Origin: CAWJTV01 sp963845695
Lineage (GTDB): Bacteria; Planctomycetota; Planctomycetia; Isosphaerales; Isosphaeraceae
DNA: 64,000 bases
Reading direction: 5' to 3'
NCBI GenBank assembly: GCA_963845695.1
Contig: CAWJTQ010000031.1
Location: 1 to 64,000, forward strand
This document shows positions 11,096 to 20,707 of this stretch, piece after piece. A program made the translations under genes and the position numbers. Below the pieces are notes generated by a model. That model searched no databases. It saw only the letters and a list, made by a program, of their open reading frames with translations, and was not told the origin of the DNA. Each line of letters starts with the position of its first letter. The first letter of the stretch is position 1.

Positions 11096-12805
11096 GTGTG
11101 GATTCAACGCTACGACCCGGTAGGAAACTGGCCGATCTCAACGCTTGTCTCGGCATTGCCGATCCTGGTCTTGCTCGGGCTCCTGGCCTCAGGCCGGGCC
11201 AGCGCCTGGAAGGCGGCACTGGCCGGCTTATTGACAGCTTCTCTGGTGGCGTTCCGGGTCTTCCAGATGCCGGCCTCGATGGTCCTGGCCAGTACGATGG
11301 TCGGAGTGGTCTTTGCCTTGTTTCGAATCGTCTGGCTCATCCTATCGGCGGTTTTCCTCTACGACATCACGGTGGAGACAGGGCAATTCGAGGTCATGAA
11401 GGCTTCGGTGGCCCGACTGTCGCCGGACCGTCGGCTCCAGGCAGTCCTCGTCGCATTCTGTTTCGGGGCTCTGATCGAGGGAGCCGCTGGATTTGGGGCA
11501 CCCGTGGCGATCTCCGCGGCCTTCCTCGTGGGGTTAGGGTTTCATCCCTTCCAGGCCGCCTTGCTCTGTTTGATCGCCAATACTGCCCCGGTCGCCTGGG
11601 GAGGCATCGGCATCCCGATCCTCACGCTCAGCCGGGTCACCGACTTGGATGTTCAGGCCCTCAGCGCCATGGCGGGGCGGATCTTGCCCATCCTCTCCCT
11701 GGTGATCCCCTTCTGGCTTGTGGCCACTCTGGCCGGTTGGCGTAAGACCTGGGAGGTCCGCGTCCCGCTTGTCGTCATCGGTGGCACCTTTGCCTCGGTC
11801 CAGTTCTTGTGGTCGAATTACGTGGGTTTCGAACTGGTGGACATCGTCTCATCGGTTTCGAGCCTGGTTGCGGGCGTGGTTGTGATCCGGTTGTGGCGAC
11901 CCAGGGAAATCTGGCGGTTCCCGACGGATGATCCGGCCCAGGAGTTCTCACGGGCGCGCGCCGACGGCGCCCCCCTGAAAATGACCACCCGGCGCGTTGC
12001 GCGGGCCTGGATGCCGTTCGCCATCCTCACCGCGACCGTGCTCCTTTGGGGAATCCCGGAGATCCCGACGTGGGGCACCCCGGCTGTCAAAGACTGGCTC
12101 GATCATCGACTTTCCTGGAAACCCAGGCTGTCCTGGCTCCACGAGAAAGTCGCCAAGGGTGAGGCGGTGACCGGGCACGTCGCCCCCCTGCCCCAAGATC
12201 TTGAGAAGGCCCAGATTGACATCGTCCCCGTGTCGGCCACCGGGACGGCCGTGTTCCTGGCCGCCGTCATCAGTGGCTATCTGCTCGGGGTGCGGTCGAC
12301 GAGCATGGCACGTCTTATGGCGCGGACCGTCCACCGGATGCTCCCGGCCATCGCGGCTATCTTCTGCATGCTCTCTCTCGGGTTCGTGACCAAGTATTCG
12401 GGCATGGATGCTGTGCTCGGCCTCGCCTTTACGCGCACAGGTCCCTGGTTGTATCCGGTCTTCGGTACGCTGCTAGGCTGGCTCGGTGTGGCCCTGACAG
12501 GCTCGGATACCTCCAGCAATGTCCTGTTCGGCAACCTCCAGAAGATCACCGCACAGAAGCTCGGTCTCAATCCAGTGCTCATGGCCACCGCCAACAGCAC
12601 TGGCGGTGTGATGGGCAAGATGATCGACGCACAGTCGATCGTCGTCGCCGCGGCGGCGACAGGCGAAGGCGGGCACGAAGGCGAGCTGCTTCGTGCCGTC
12701 TTCCGGCACAGCATCCTGCTAGCCCTGATCGTCGGTGCGATTGTGTGGCTCTACGCCCATGTCCTCCCCGGTGTCGTGGTCTCCGCCACGACAAATCCCG
12801 GGTGA
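11096..12805 (+). CDS. lctP: L-lactate permease family transporter
   Basis: Lactate/glycolate:proton symporter of the LctP family, inner membrane, 569 residues with about a dozen hydrophobic segments. Diagnostic segments are FGALIEGAAGFGAPVAISAA, NTAPVAWGGIGIPI, TGSDTSSNVLFGNLQ and ATANSTGGVMGKMIDAQSIV. The start is GTG at 11096. It stands alone in its orientation, with no lactate dehydrogenase gene adjacent. A LarA-family gene lies 30 kb away. Confidence 0.93.
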   Translation: MWIQRYDPVGNWPISTLVSALPILVLLGLLASGRASAWKAALAGLLTASLVAFRVFQMPASMVLASTMVGVVFALFRIVWLILSAVFLYDITVETGQFEVMKASVARLSPDRRLQAVLVAFCFGALIEGAAGFGAPVAISAAFLVGLGFHPFQAALLCLIANTAPVAWGGIGIPILTLSRVTDLDVQALSAMAGRILPILSLVIPFWLVATLAGWRKTWEVRVPLVVIGGTFASVQFLWSNYVGFELVDIVSSVSSLVAGVVVIRLWRPREIWRFPTDDPAQEFSRARADGAPLKMTTRRVARAWMPFAILTATVLLWGIPEIPTWGTPAVKDWLDHRLSWKPRLSWLHEKVAKGEAVTGHVAPLPQDLEKAQIDIVPVSATGTAVFLAAVISGYLLGVRSTSMARLMARTVHRMLPAIAAIFCMLSLGFVTKYSGMDAVLGLAFTRTGPWLYPVFGTLLGWLGVALTGSDTSSNVLFGNLQKITAQKLGLNPVLMATANSTGGVMGKMIDAQSIVVAAAATGEGGHEGELLRAVFRHSILLALIVGAIVWLYAHVLPGVVVSATTNPG

Positions 12806-13503
12806 GGAACCCGATGTCCATACCAGGATTGGCAAGTTCGACCGCCATGGCCATCGGAACGGTGCGGTGGGGCCTCCGGGCCGGCGATCCTGCCTGGCCC
12901 GACCGCTCAGCTCCTGCTCCGGCCGTGGGTGAACTCTCCTTCAGCAGTCTGGGTTTCTCCAATCCCGGCATCGGGAGCCTCAACATGGCATTCCTGCCAC
13001 GACTCTGGCGCTTCGGTCACTCGGACCGAATCCTCCAGGGGTTCTTGTTCGGACTCGAGAGGAGGGGAAACTCGAGGTTTCCCACCTTCGGGGGCCGGAT
13101 CGGATGTGCCAGCTTTGCGGGTCAGACGGGATCGGGGACGCGTTGTCAGAATCGCGGACAAGGGGCACCTCCCCGCGCATCGCGGGTAGAACCAAGGCAG
13201 CGTCAGGCAAGGTGACGGCCCTATCGGACCGCGGTCACGTCTTCACCCGACCTGCCCGCGGCTGGTCGTCGATCGCGACCGGCCACGCACCCGGCCAACT
13301 CGGCCAAGTGCCCAGAGTCTGGGTTATCTTCATCCCATCCCGCATGCGAATGAAGCAGAGCCATGCAGGGTCGATTCGGGATGACGGGCCCACTCTCTTA
13401 CGATAGTCTAACGCCTTATCAGCCCCGCGGCCAGCAAGACCGAGCTGGAAATCGGGCCGAGACGGGTCTCTCTTCCCGTTTTACTCAGGTGTCCGACGCG
13501 TAA
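12806..13503. other. Intergenic region, ~700 bases
   Basis: Lies between lctP and the metallophosphoesterase. It contains several overlapping short open frames on both strands, none with recognisable motifs or a convincing ribosome binding site. I see no repeat or RNA gene in it. Confidence 0.5.
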
Positions 13504-13529
13504 AGACGGCCTTCGGGGACCGGCCGTCT
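13504..13529 (+). terminator. Perfect 8-bp stem hairpin upstream of the phosphodiesterase gene
   Basis: The arms AGACGGCC and GGCCGTCT are separated by a 10-base loop, ending 22 bases before the ATG at 13552. No T-run follows, so it may be a leader hairpin of the downstream gene rather than a classical intrinsic terminator. Confidence 0.4.
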
Positions 13530-13551
13530 CACGAACAGATGAGTCCTTACC

Positions 13552-14052
13552 ATGCGAGTTGGAATCCTCTCGGATACTCACGATCAGGTGACCAGGACGA
13601 AGGTGGCCGTGGCCCAGCTCCGGGATGCCGGCGCCGAGGTCTTGGTGCACTGTGGTGATATCACGATCCCCGAGGTGGTCTACGAACTGAACGTGCTGCC
13701 AAGTTATTTCGTCTTTGGGAATTGTGATGAAGACCTCATGGGTCTCAGCCAAGCAATCGCAGCCGTGGGTGGGACTGGCCTCGAACGAGGCGGCCTCATT
13801 ATGTTGGCGGGCCGCCGCCTGGCTGTCACACACGGCGACTCCGACCGCGAGCTCCTTCGCCTCGAGGCACAGACGCCCGACTATCTCTTGAGTGGCCACA
13901 CCCATCGTGTGTCCGACGACCGGCGCGGCTCGATCCGCCTTATCAACCCTGGTGCCTTGCATCGTGCCTCTCCCTGGACTGTCGCAGTTCTGGACCTCCA
14001 GACCGATGTACTGTCCGTGTTGACGATTCCCGACACTATGAGGCGATCTTGA
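13552..14052 (+). CDS. YfcE/MJ0936-family metallophosphoesterase
   Basis: Small calcineurin-like phosphodiesterase, 166 residues, probably cytosolic with two metal ions. The ligand motifs are in the expected order: LSDTHD, HCGDI, VFGNCDED, VTHGDS and LSGHTH. Family members act on phosphodiesters in vitro and their physiological substrate is usually unknown. The start MRVGILSDTHDQ is canonical. Confidence 0.92.
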   Translation: MRVGILSDTHDQVTRTKVAVAQLRDAGAEVLVHCGDITIPEVVYELNVLPSYFVFGNCDEDLMGLSQAIAAVGGTGLERGGLIMLAGRRLAVTHGDSDRELLRLEAQTPDYLLSGHTHRVSDDRRGSIRLINPGALHRASPWTVAVLDLQTDVLSVLTIPDTMRRS

Positions 14053-14234
14053 AACCCGGCTCCCTAGCGACCTAGCCGTGTGGCCACCATCTCGATACAA
14101 TCCCCTACGCCAATCAGACCAGTATCGCGATCAGCCATGGCCTGGCTCGTCGCATCTTGTGCTCGACACCTCTCGACGACGAGACAAACAATTGTTCGGT
14201 TCGTCGCAACTTACACCCAGACCTTGGAGGGGTT

Positions 14235-15704
14235 ATGCGTCTATGCCTGGTCGAAGATCTAGGCGCAAATGGACTGGAGCCGCTGACCTTGACACGGCCG
14301 GTGCATGATTTGTTCCTGGGCGCCACCACGCTCGCGAGCAAGCTTGCGAGAGCGTTCGATATCGGACCGGGACCGCAGCGCCGGGGCTGTGTGATCCGCT
14401 CACACCTTGCAGTCGCGCAGCGACTGCGCGATCCGCATACAGTGGTTAACGACCGTGACTGGCTGGCGCGCGGAGTGGTGGTCGTGGCCAATAGCCGATG
14501 GGTTCCCCCGTCGGGATTCCAGATGCCCGACGGTCATGGTCCGTGGGTGGGCCTGTGCGAGGGGCGGCCGGCCTGCGCCTTGGTTGGGCCGGAGGAGGCG
14601 GTCTCGCTGGAACCGCAAGGGGTGGACGCCTGGTTCGAGCGAGTCACGGCCAAGTATGTTGGGTCGGACCTGGGCGGCGAGTGGATCGTTCGCCCGTGGG
14701 ACCTGGTTGCCCGCAACGGAGCCCATATCGAGCGCGACTTCGCCGAGGCAGGGCATGCCGGAGTCACCAACCGTCACTTGACGACGATGGCTCTGGTGGG
14801 GCCTGCCGATCGGCTCCGAGTCCACGATACCGCCCGCATCGATCCGTATACTGTCTTCGACACGACCAACGGGCCGATCATTCTGGGACCGAACGTTTGG
14901 GTGCAGCCGTTCACGCGGATCGAAGGCCCGTGCTCGATCGCGGCTGACACTCAGCTCTTCCGGGCCAACTTGCGTGGTTGTGTGACCATCGGGCCGCATT
15001 GCCGGATCGGCGGCGAAGTCGAGGCCGCCATCGTCCACGGTTATTCCAACAAGTACCACGAAGGTTTCTTGGGGCACGCTTATGTCGGAGAGTGGGTCAA
15101 CCTGGGGGCGATCACGTCCAACAGTGACCTGCGCAACGACTATGGCGAAGTGTCCGTCCCGCTCCAGGGGGATCCCATCCCGACCGGCCAGGCCAAGGTC
15201 GGCTGCTTTATCGGCGACCACACGCGAACCGGCATGGGGAGCATGCTCAATACCGGCACGTCCATCGGTGTGATGTGCAATGTGCTACCGGCCGGGATCC
15301 TCCTGCCCAAGCACGTTCCGTCTTTCACCGCAGTCCTTTATGGCCGGGTTGCTCATGGCTTCCCTCTCGACCAAATCTTCGAGACGGCCCGGATCGTCAT
15401 GAGCCGGCGGGGCAAGGAATTCAACGAGGGCGAACAGCAGCTCTACCTGTCGCTCCACGACCAGACCCGCCTGGAACGCGAGCGCCTTCCAGCGCTCCCA
15501 CGATCGAAGAGAGGCTTCCTGGCCGGTAGCACAGGCCTTCCGCCTCGATCGGCCCTACGCCGCACAGTAGAATCGACGCCTCCTTTCTTGCATAACTCTA
15601 GTTATCATCATCCTCTGCAGGGTCCTTGCACCGTGCGAGCATCTTCGGGAATGCCCGATGCCAGATTCCCGATGGGCAACATTCCGGGATTTCGAATCTC
15701 GTAA
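14235..15704 (+). CDS. GlmU-like sugar nucleotidyltransferase/acyltransferase (TIGR03991-type)
   Basis: 489 residues. The N-terminus MRLCLVEDLGANGLEPLTLT has the form of the alternative GlmU family, with RPVHDLFLGATTLASKL in place of the usual GGxGTRM loop. The C-terminal half is a left-handed beta-helix acyltransferase domain (hexapeptide repeats GPIILGPNVWVQPFTRI, CVTIGPHCRIGGEVEAAIVH, GEWVNLGAITSNSDLRNDYG, FIGDHTRTGMGSMLNTG). The start at 14235 follows TTGGAGGGG. About 60 C-terminal residues after PALPRSKRG look unrelated and may be read-through past a lost stop. The gene converges on hldE with 15 bases between the stops. A role in nucleotide-sugar or envelope precursor synthesis is inferred. 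Confidence 0.8.
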   Translation: MRLCLVEDLGANGLEPLTLTRPVHDLFLGATTLASKLARAFDIGPGPQRRGCVIRSHLAVAQRLRDPHTVVNDRDWLARGVVVVANSRWVPPSGFQMPDGHGPWVGLCEGRPACALVGPEEAVSLEPQGVDAWFERVTAKYVGSDLGGEWIVRPWDLVARNGAHIERDFAEAGHAGVTNRHLTTMALVGPADRLRVHDTARIDPYTVFDTTNGPIILGPNVWVQPFTRIEGPCSIAADTQLFRANLRGCVTIGPHCRIGGEVEAAIVHGYSNKYHEGFLGHAYVGEWVNLGAITSNSDLRNDYGEVSVPLQGDPIPTGQAKVGCFIGDHTRTGMGSMLNTGTSIGVMCNVLPAGILLPKHVPSFTAVLYGRVAHGFPLDQIFETARIVMSRRGKEFNEGEQQLYLSLHDQTRLERERLPALPRSKRGFLAGSTGLPPRSALRRTVESTPPFLHNSSYHHPLQGPCTVRASSGMPDARFPMGNIPGFRIS

Positions 15705-15719
15705 CGGCCGAAAGCCGCA

Positions 15720-17225
15720 TCAGGAGTCGTCACCTTGCCGGATCTTGCGCACCATCTCGCTCGTGCTCAACCCCTCCAGACGCGAGAAGATCAACACTCG
15801 ACCGCCATAGGACTCGACGAGATCGCGACCAACGATCGTTTCCAGCGTGTAGTCACCGCCTTTAACCAGGACGTCAGGACGAATCGCCTCGATGAGGTCG
15901 ATGGGCGTGTCCTCGTCGAAGATTACGATCAGGTCAATGAAGGGGAAAAGTGACAGCATGTAAGCTCGCTGGTCCTCGGGCACGATCGGCCGGTCGAGGC
16001 CCTTGAATCGACGCACCGATGTGTCGGAGTTCAGGCCAAGGATGAGAAAGTCGCCCTGGGCTCGGGCGAATTGGAGCAGTTGCGCGTGTCCAGGGTGGAG
16101 GATGTCGAAACAGCCATTGGTGAACACGACCTTGCTGCCGGCCCTCTGGACGTCGCGGGCGCGATGCTGTGCGGAGGTGAGGTCGGCAACCTTGGCCAAC
16201 GAATCGGCCGATTCGCTACGGGCCTCAGCCAGGAGGTGGGCGACCGAGATGCTCCCCACGCCGAACTGACGGACGACGCTTCGGCCGGCGAGGTTGGCAA
16301 GGACGCAGGCGTCGTCCAGGTCGATGCCCGAGGCCATAGCGACGGCGAGGCAGGCAGCCACCGCATCACCGGCGCCGGTCACGTCGTAGACTCCGACCGG
16401 GACCATCGGCACGTGAGTGTGAGTAATCGGGTCATCGGGTCGCTCGCGGCGGAACAGTGAGATGCCATCGGCTTCGCGGGTCACTGCCAGCGCGGCGCCG
16501 GTGTCCTCGATGAGCCGCCTTGCGGCGGTTTCCAGGCTCGCCAAGTCTGTGATTGGCTGGCCAGCGGCCAGAGCGGTCTCACGCAGATTCGGCGTCAACA
16601 CACTCGCCCCGGCGTACCGCCGATAGTCAAGCCCGCAGGGATCCACGACGACTGACGTACCACGACGATCGGCCCCCGCGAGAGCGGAAGAGAGAACTTC
16701 GGGGCAGAGCACGCCTTTGCCGTAGTCTTCGAGGAGCACGATGTCCGCTTCGGCCGCGGCCTCATGCGCGTTGCGGGCGAGCTGCTCACAGACCGCACCC
16801 ACCGGGGCCGTCCGGCGCTCCCGATCCACTCGCAGGAGCTGCTGATTGTGGGCAATGAATCGAGTCTTCATCGTGGTCTTCCGGCTCGGGTCGGCGACCA
16901 GACCGTCGCTCAGGTCCACCTGTGCCGCCAAGAGCGCGCGCAGATCTGTCCCTACAGGATCCGTGCCGACCAGCCCGACGAGCCGCACCCGGGCCCCCAG
17001 GCCGATTGCCTTCATCGCCACGTTGGCCGCCCCGCCGGGCATCGGGTACTCATCGGTCACTTCCAGGACCTGGATGGGAGCCTCGGGGCTGAGACGGTCG
17101 GCCCTCCCCTTGACGTAGTGGTCCAGCATCACGTCGCCGATGACCGCGACCCGACAGAGTCGCAGCCGACCGATCAGACCCTCGATGTTCGCGCGATTGG
17201 TACTCATGGCGACCCCTTCAGACAT
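15720..17225 (-). CDS. hldE: Bifunctional heptose-7-phosphate kinase / heptose-1-phosphate adenylyltransferase
   Basis: Makes ADP-heptose for LPS core: the N-terminal ribokinase-like domain phosphorylates heptose-7-phosphate and the C-terminal domain adenylylates heptose-1-phosphate. The kinase domain shows VIGDVMLDHYVKG, PMPGGAANVAMKAIGLGA and DVTGAGDAVAACLAVAMASG. The transferase domain begins at VVFTNGCFDILHPGHAQLL with the HPGH motif. The length of 501 residues is slightly longer than the E. coli protein. The start is ATG at 17207 (MSTNRAN) or the codon at 17225. The gene is intact and is evidence of an LPS-bearing envelope. Confidence 0.95.
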   Translation of the reverse strand: MSEGVAMSTNRANIEGLIGRLRLCRVAVIGDVMLDHYVKGRADRLSPEAPIQVLEVTDEYPMPGGAANVAMKAIGLGARVRLVGLVGTDPVGTDLRALLAAQVDLSDGLVADPSRKTTMKTRFIAHNQQLLRVDRERRTAPVGAVCEQLARNAHEAAAEADIVLLEDYGKGVLCPEVLSSALAGADRRGTSVVVDPCGLDYRRYAGASVLTPNLRETALAAGQPITDLASLETAARRLIEDTGAALAVTREADGISLFRRERPDDPITHTHVPMVPVGVYDVTGAGDAVAACLAVAMASGIDLDDACVLANLAGRSVVRQFGVGSISVAHLLAEARSESADSLAKVADLTSAQHRARDVQRAGSKVVFTNGCFDILHPGHAQLLQFARAQGDFLILGLNSDTSVRRFKGLDRPIVPEDQRAYMLSLFPFIDLIVIFDEDTPIDLIEAIRPDVLVKGGDYTLETIVGRDLVESYGGRVLIFSRLEGLSTSEMVRKIRQGDDS

Positions 17226-17393
17226 CCGTCCTCCAGTTGGGATCGGGATTTGATTCGACCCGCCCGATCACCGCGAGTCGCCTCCAACAGCCCGGTGAGA
17301 ATCGGACCCTGTGCCGGTGTCTTGAATGATCCCCCCTACCCTGTGTAAAGCCGACTTCCTCCTCTGACTCCCCCCACTCGAGGATTCGTTCCT

Positions 17394-17864
17394 TCACCTC
17401 AGGGGCCGAGTCGGCGTTGTAATCCCATAGAGAAATTGTAAGTAGGCATCTCGCCACAGCTTATCTTGCTCTTGGGCGCGATCCAATCGACAGGTAAACC
17501 TCTTGAGTTCGGCCTGGCGTATTGCCAGCTTCAATCGAGCGAGTACCAGATCCGGGGCGAAAAGGTGATCGTCGCCGATCGACAAGCTCAATCGATTATA
17601 CTCGTGCTCGGCATGAGCTTCATTCATTAATACTATACCATATTTAGATAACAGTGATTTTAAAATAGTAGAATGCAACTCGACCTGGTGCTTGATAGAG
17701 GATGTCTCGTGTGATTGTTGGGACTGCGGCATGCGCGGGCAACTCTCGAATGGAAGAGCGATTCGATGACACGAGATCGCGAGCGCCGTGACGGCGACAC
17801 CTGAGAATAGAGCGACCAGCAGCTTGGTGTGGAGAATTGTGATTGGTCCCTTCGAGTTGTTCAT
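17394..17864 (-). CDS. Hypothetical membrane-anchored protein in a locally AT-rich stretch
   Basis: About 156 residues from the ATG at 17864 (MNNSKGPITILHTKLL); an upstream start at 17924 is possible. Residues 13-32 are hydrophobic (LLVALFSGVAVTALAIS) and end with a Cys, so it could be a membrane anchor or a lipoprotein signal. The rest is polar and helical, with regularly spaced Leu and Arg, ending in a Trp/Tyr-containing segment. DNA around 17620-17690 is much richer in A+T than its neighbours. No family was recognised. Confidence 0.5.
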   Translation of the reverse strand: MNNSKGPITILHTKLLVALFSGVAVTALAISCHRIALPFESCPRMPQSQQSHETSSIKHQVELHSTILKSLLSKYGIVLMNEAHAEHEYNRLSLSIGDDHLFAPDLVLARLKLAIRQAELKRFTCRLDRAQEQDKLWRDAYLQFLYGITTPTRPLR

Positions 17865-18103
17865 GATTGGGGCGCTGGCAAGATCGAGAGCGGCTCTCGG
17901 TCGAGGGTCTCGGCCGTCGGACAATGGGAGTGACCTGCCCGAGTTGCTTCGATCGAGGGAATGGTCACCGCGTCGATCGTTGCGGTTCCCTCAAGGGCGA
18001 CACAAACCCAGCTCCGATAGCCTTGACCCTCGCCACAGTTCTTATCTAGCGGGTGTCATCCCATCCTCCGTTTTGTTCCAGCGTGATCCTGTCTCTTTAG
18101 GAT

Positions 18104-19498
18104 TCAATTCCTCCGCTCGCGATCGCCGAGTCCGCCCTTGAGGGGGACTTTGCGCTCAGGCTTGGGGGCTGGCGGGGTCTCGTCGGCCGTCTCTTTATCC
18201 TCGTCCGGTTCGGCCGGGGTTTTCCTGGGGTCGGGCAGTAGGGAGAGCGCGATTCGCTTGATCTCCGGCTCGACCTTGAGGACGCGGACCTCGACTTCCT
18301 GGCCGAGCTTGACGATATCGGCGACCCGGCGCACCCGGGTGGGTGACAGCTCCGAGATGTGGATGAGCCCTTCGAGGCCGGACTCGAGCTCGACGAACGC
18401 GCCGAATTCCATGGTCCGGGTAACCGTGCCCTTGACCATGACTCCGCGGGGGAATTTCTCGGCGGCGGTCTCCCACGGGCTCGGAGTGAGCTGTTTCAGG
18501 CCGAGCGTGAGCTTGCGCACCGTCCGGTCGATCTTCAGCACCTTGACCGTGACCTTGTCGCCAATCTTGACCAGGTCGTCAGCCTTGCCAAGGCGCGACC
18601 AGCTCATCTCGCCGATGGGGAGGAGGCCATCGACACCGCCCAGGTCGACGAACGCGCCGAACTCCTTGACCGAGCGGATCAGCCCCTCGCGGACCTGGCC
18701 TTCCTGGAGCTCGGCCCATGTGCGTTCGCGCTGCTCGGCCCGCTCCTGCTCAAGGAGTTCACGTCGAGAGACGACGAGGTTCTTCTCGCGGGGGTTGGCT
18801 TCGGTGACGATCGCCTTGAACTTCTGGTTGACGTAGCTCGCGGCGTCTTCAACCCGTGCCAGGTCAATCTGGCTGATGGGCAGGAAGCCCCGGATCCCGT
18901 CCACATCGACTTCCACGCCCCCCTTGATGACCTTGGTCACGCGCGCCTCGACCACGACTCCCTTCTTGAGGTTGGTCCAGTCGGCCTCGATCGCCTCTCC
19001 CTTGAGGCGAAGGAGCTGGACGCCTTCCTCCGGGTCGAACCGATCGACGACGACCTCGATTGTGGAACCCGGCTCAGGGAGGTCCAGTCCCTCGAATTGA
19101 TCGACGGTGAGGATCCCCTCGCTCTTGCCGCCCAGGTCGACGAAAATCGTTTTCCCCCGGACGCTGATCACCTTGCCGGTACGAGGGCCCGGTCGACCTT
19201 CCTGCCCGCGTTCGGTCTTCGGAGATGGCACGCGATCGGATCGCGGCGCCCGCGGTGACGCCACCTCGATGCTCTTCGGGTCGAAGCCGCTCAGCGTGGC
19301 TTCAAGCTCCGCCTCCAGCTCGGCGTCCCATTGCCGCTTGAATGGAATGTCCGACGATCGAGGCTCGCCGGCCGTCCGGCGGGTCGCCGCGGCCAGTGCA
19401 GTGTCGATCGCCTCGTCCGTTTCGACACGGCTCGAGCCGGCGTCGGGCGGGGCATTCGGGATGGGTTTCTGGGGCGAATTATCGTTCGTTTCAGCCAT
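18104..19498 (-). CDS. rpsA: Ribosomal protein S1-like protein with four S1 domains
   Basis: RNA-binding protein that probably helps mRNA docking on the 30S subunit. 464 residues from the ATG at 19498, preceded by GGGAAGTG. A disordered N-terminus of about 100 residues is followed by four S1 repeats: GKVISVRGKTIFVDLGG, EARVTKVIKGGVEVDVDGI, EGLIRSVKEFGAFVDLGG and KGTVTRTMEFGAFVELESG. A charged tail ends the protein. E. coli S1 has six repeats, and shorter versions with four occur in other phyla. The gene is intact and stands alone, divergent from the RraA-like gene. Confidence 0.88.
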   Translation of the reverse strand: MAETNDNSPQKPIPNAPPDAGSSRVETDEAIDTALAAATRRTAGEPRSSDIPFKRQWDAELEAELEATLSGFDPKSIEVASPRAPRSDRVPSPKTERGQEGRPGPRTGKVISVRGKTIFVDLGGKSEGILTVDQFEGLDLPEPGSTIEVVVDRFDPEEGVQLLRLKGEAIEADWTNLKKGVVVEARVTKVIKGGVEVDVDGIRGFLPISQIDLARVEDAASYVNQKFKAIVTEANPREKNLVVSRRELLEQERAEQRERTWAELQEGQVREGLIRSVKEFGAFVDLGGVDGLLPIGEMSWSRLGKADDLVKIGDKVTVKVLKIDRTVRKLTLGLKQLTPSPWETAAEKFPRGVMVKGTVTRTMEFGAFVELESGLEGLIHISELSPTRVRRVADIVKLGQEVEVRVLKVEPEIKRIALSLLPDPRKTPAEPDEDKETADETPPAPKPERKVPLKGGLGDRERRN

Positions 19499-19915
19499 GA
19501 GATCACTTCCCAACAATCGATGCACAGACGGGTTCCGGCTCGAGTAGGCACTGGATGTTCGCGTCCGGGATAGCCCCAGCCTAGCGTTTCTCATGAATTC
19601 GGCCAAGCCGCACGTCCCGACTGCCTGGCTTCTCGACTCACAAGGTCCTTGGTGACTGGCTCCCTGACGACAGAGATTGTATGGTATCTTTGAGACCGAT
19701 CGAGGGTTTCGAGATGGTCGAGTCGGAGGAGATCGAACTCAAGGTCGAGCATGTCTGTTGAGAAAAGCCTGCGATGCGAGAACTCTACGCGTGTCCCGAG
19801 AGCACAATCAGAGAACACCAAGGCCGCGATCGGCAAAACCTGGTGAATCCGGAATTTGAGCACCCCATTCGTTATTCACTCTGAAGCGTTGAGAGAGACA
19901 AAGGGGACTTGGAGA
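19499..19915. other. Divergent intergenic region, ~417 bases
   Basis: Separates the divergent S1 and RraA-like genes and must carry both promoters. No clear sigma-70 hexamers or operators could be picked out by eye. Confidence 0.45.
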
Positions 19916-20632
19916 ATGTCAGAATCGGAAGCGAGGCTGAGCCCTTCGGAGTTGAGAACCCTGAGGCGTTTTAACACGCCAACGATCTCGAACGCCATCG
20001 AGTTGTTCAACGTTCGGCCGCGGCACACTGGTTTCTTGCCGCATACGATCCGATGTTTGTTACCAGACCTTGGTGCAATCGTCGGCTATGCCGTGACCGC
20101 GAAGACTCGGGCGGCCCCGCCCGAGGCTGACGAGCCGGTCCTGGATCTGCTGGGGGACTACTTTCGATACGTGGCCAGTCAGCCCGGTCCCAAGATCGCG
20201 GTCGGCGAAGACCTCGACGATCCACCGGGACTGGGTGCCCAGTTCGGCGAGGTGACCGCGACCATCCACCAAAAGCTCGGTTGCGTCGGTCACATCACCA
20301 GCGGCTGCCCCCGAGACCTCGACGAAGTGCACGCCCTGGGTTTTCAGCTTTTTGGTCTGAATCCTTGCGTTAGTCATGCCTACGTCCGGCTGGTGGCATT
20401 CGATACCCCTGTCTCGATCGGTGGGGTCGAGATCCTTTGCGGGGATCTGATCCATGCCGACAAGCACGGTGTCTGCCTGATCCCGCATGAGGTGGCGCAT
20501 CGATTGGCCGCCGCGTGTGCGGAGGTCGAGCGTCGCGAGAAGCCGTTGCTGGAGTATTGCACTTTGGACGATTTCGATCTCGAAGAATACATCAAGCTTC
20601 GGGAAGTGTCGCACGCCCAGATCCTGGAATGA
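19916..20632 (+). CDS. RraA-like family protein
   Basis: 238 residues from the ATG at 19916 (MSESEARLSPSELRTL), or longer from an upstream TTG at 19856. Family segments are FNTPTISNAIELF, GAQFGEVTATIHQKLGCVGH, SGCPRDLDEVHAL, VSIGGVEILCGDLIHADKHG and VCLIPHEVA. The fold covers RNase E inhibitor RraA and aldolase/decarboxylase relatives (HMG/oxaloacetate aldolases). The TSGCPRD motif replaces the more common DGAxRD, so the exact activity cannot be assigned. RNase E is encoded in the same window, but RraA regulation of it is only a possibility. Confidence 0.8.
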   Translation: MSESEARLSPSELRTLRRFNTPTISNAIELFNVRPRHTGFLPHTIRCLLPDLGAIVGYAVTAKTRAAPPEADEPVLDLLGDYFRYVASQPGPKIAVGEDLDDPPGLGAQFGEVTATIHQKLGCVGHITSGCPRDLDEVHALGFQLFGLNPCVSHAYVRLVAFDTPVSIGGVEILCGDLIHADKHGVCLIPHEVAHRLAAACAEVERREKPLLEYCTLDDFDLEEYIKLREVSHAQILE

Positions 20633-20707
20633 CAATGGCGAGGGGCACGCGGAACTTGGCGGTGGCGGCCTCACCGCCGGGCTGGAACGTTGTGCGACAG
20701 CGATCCC

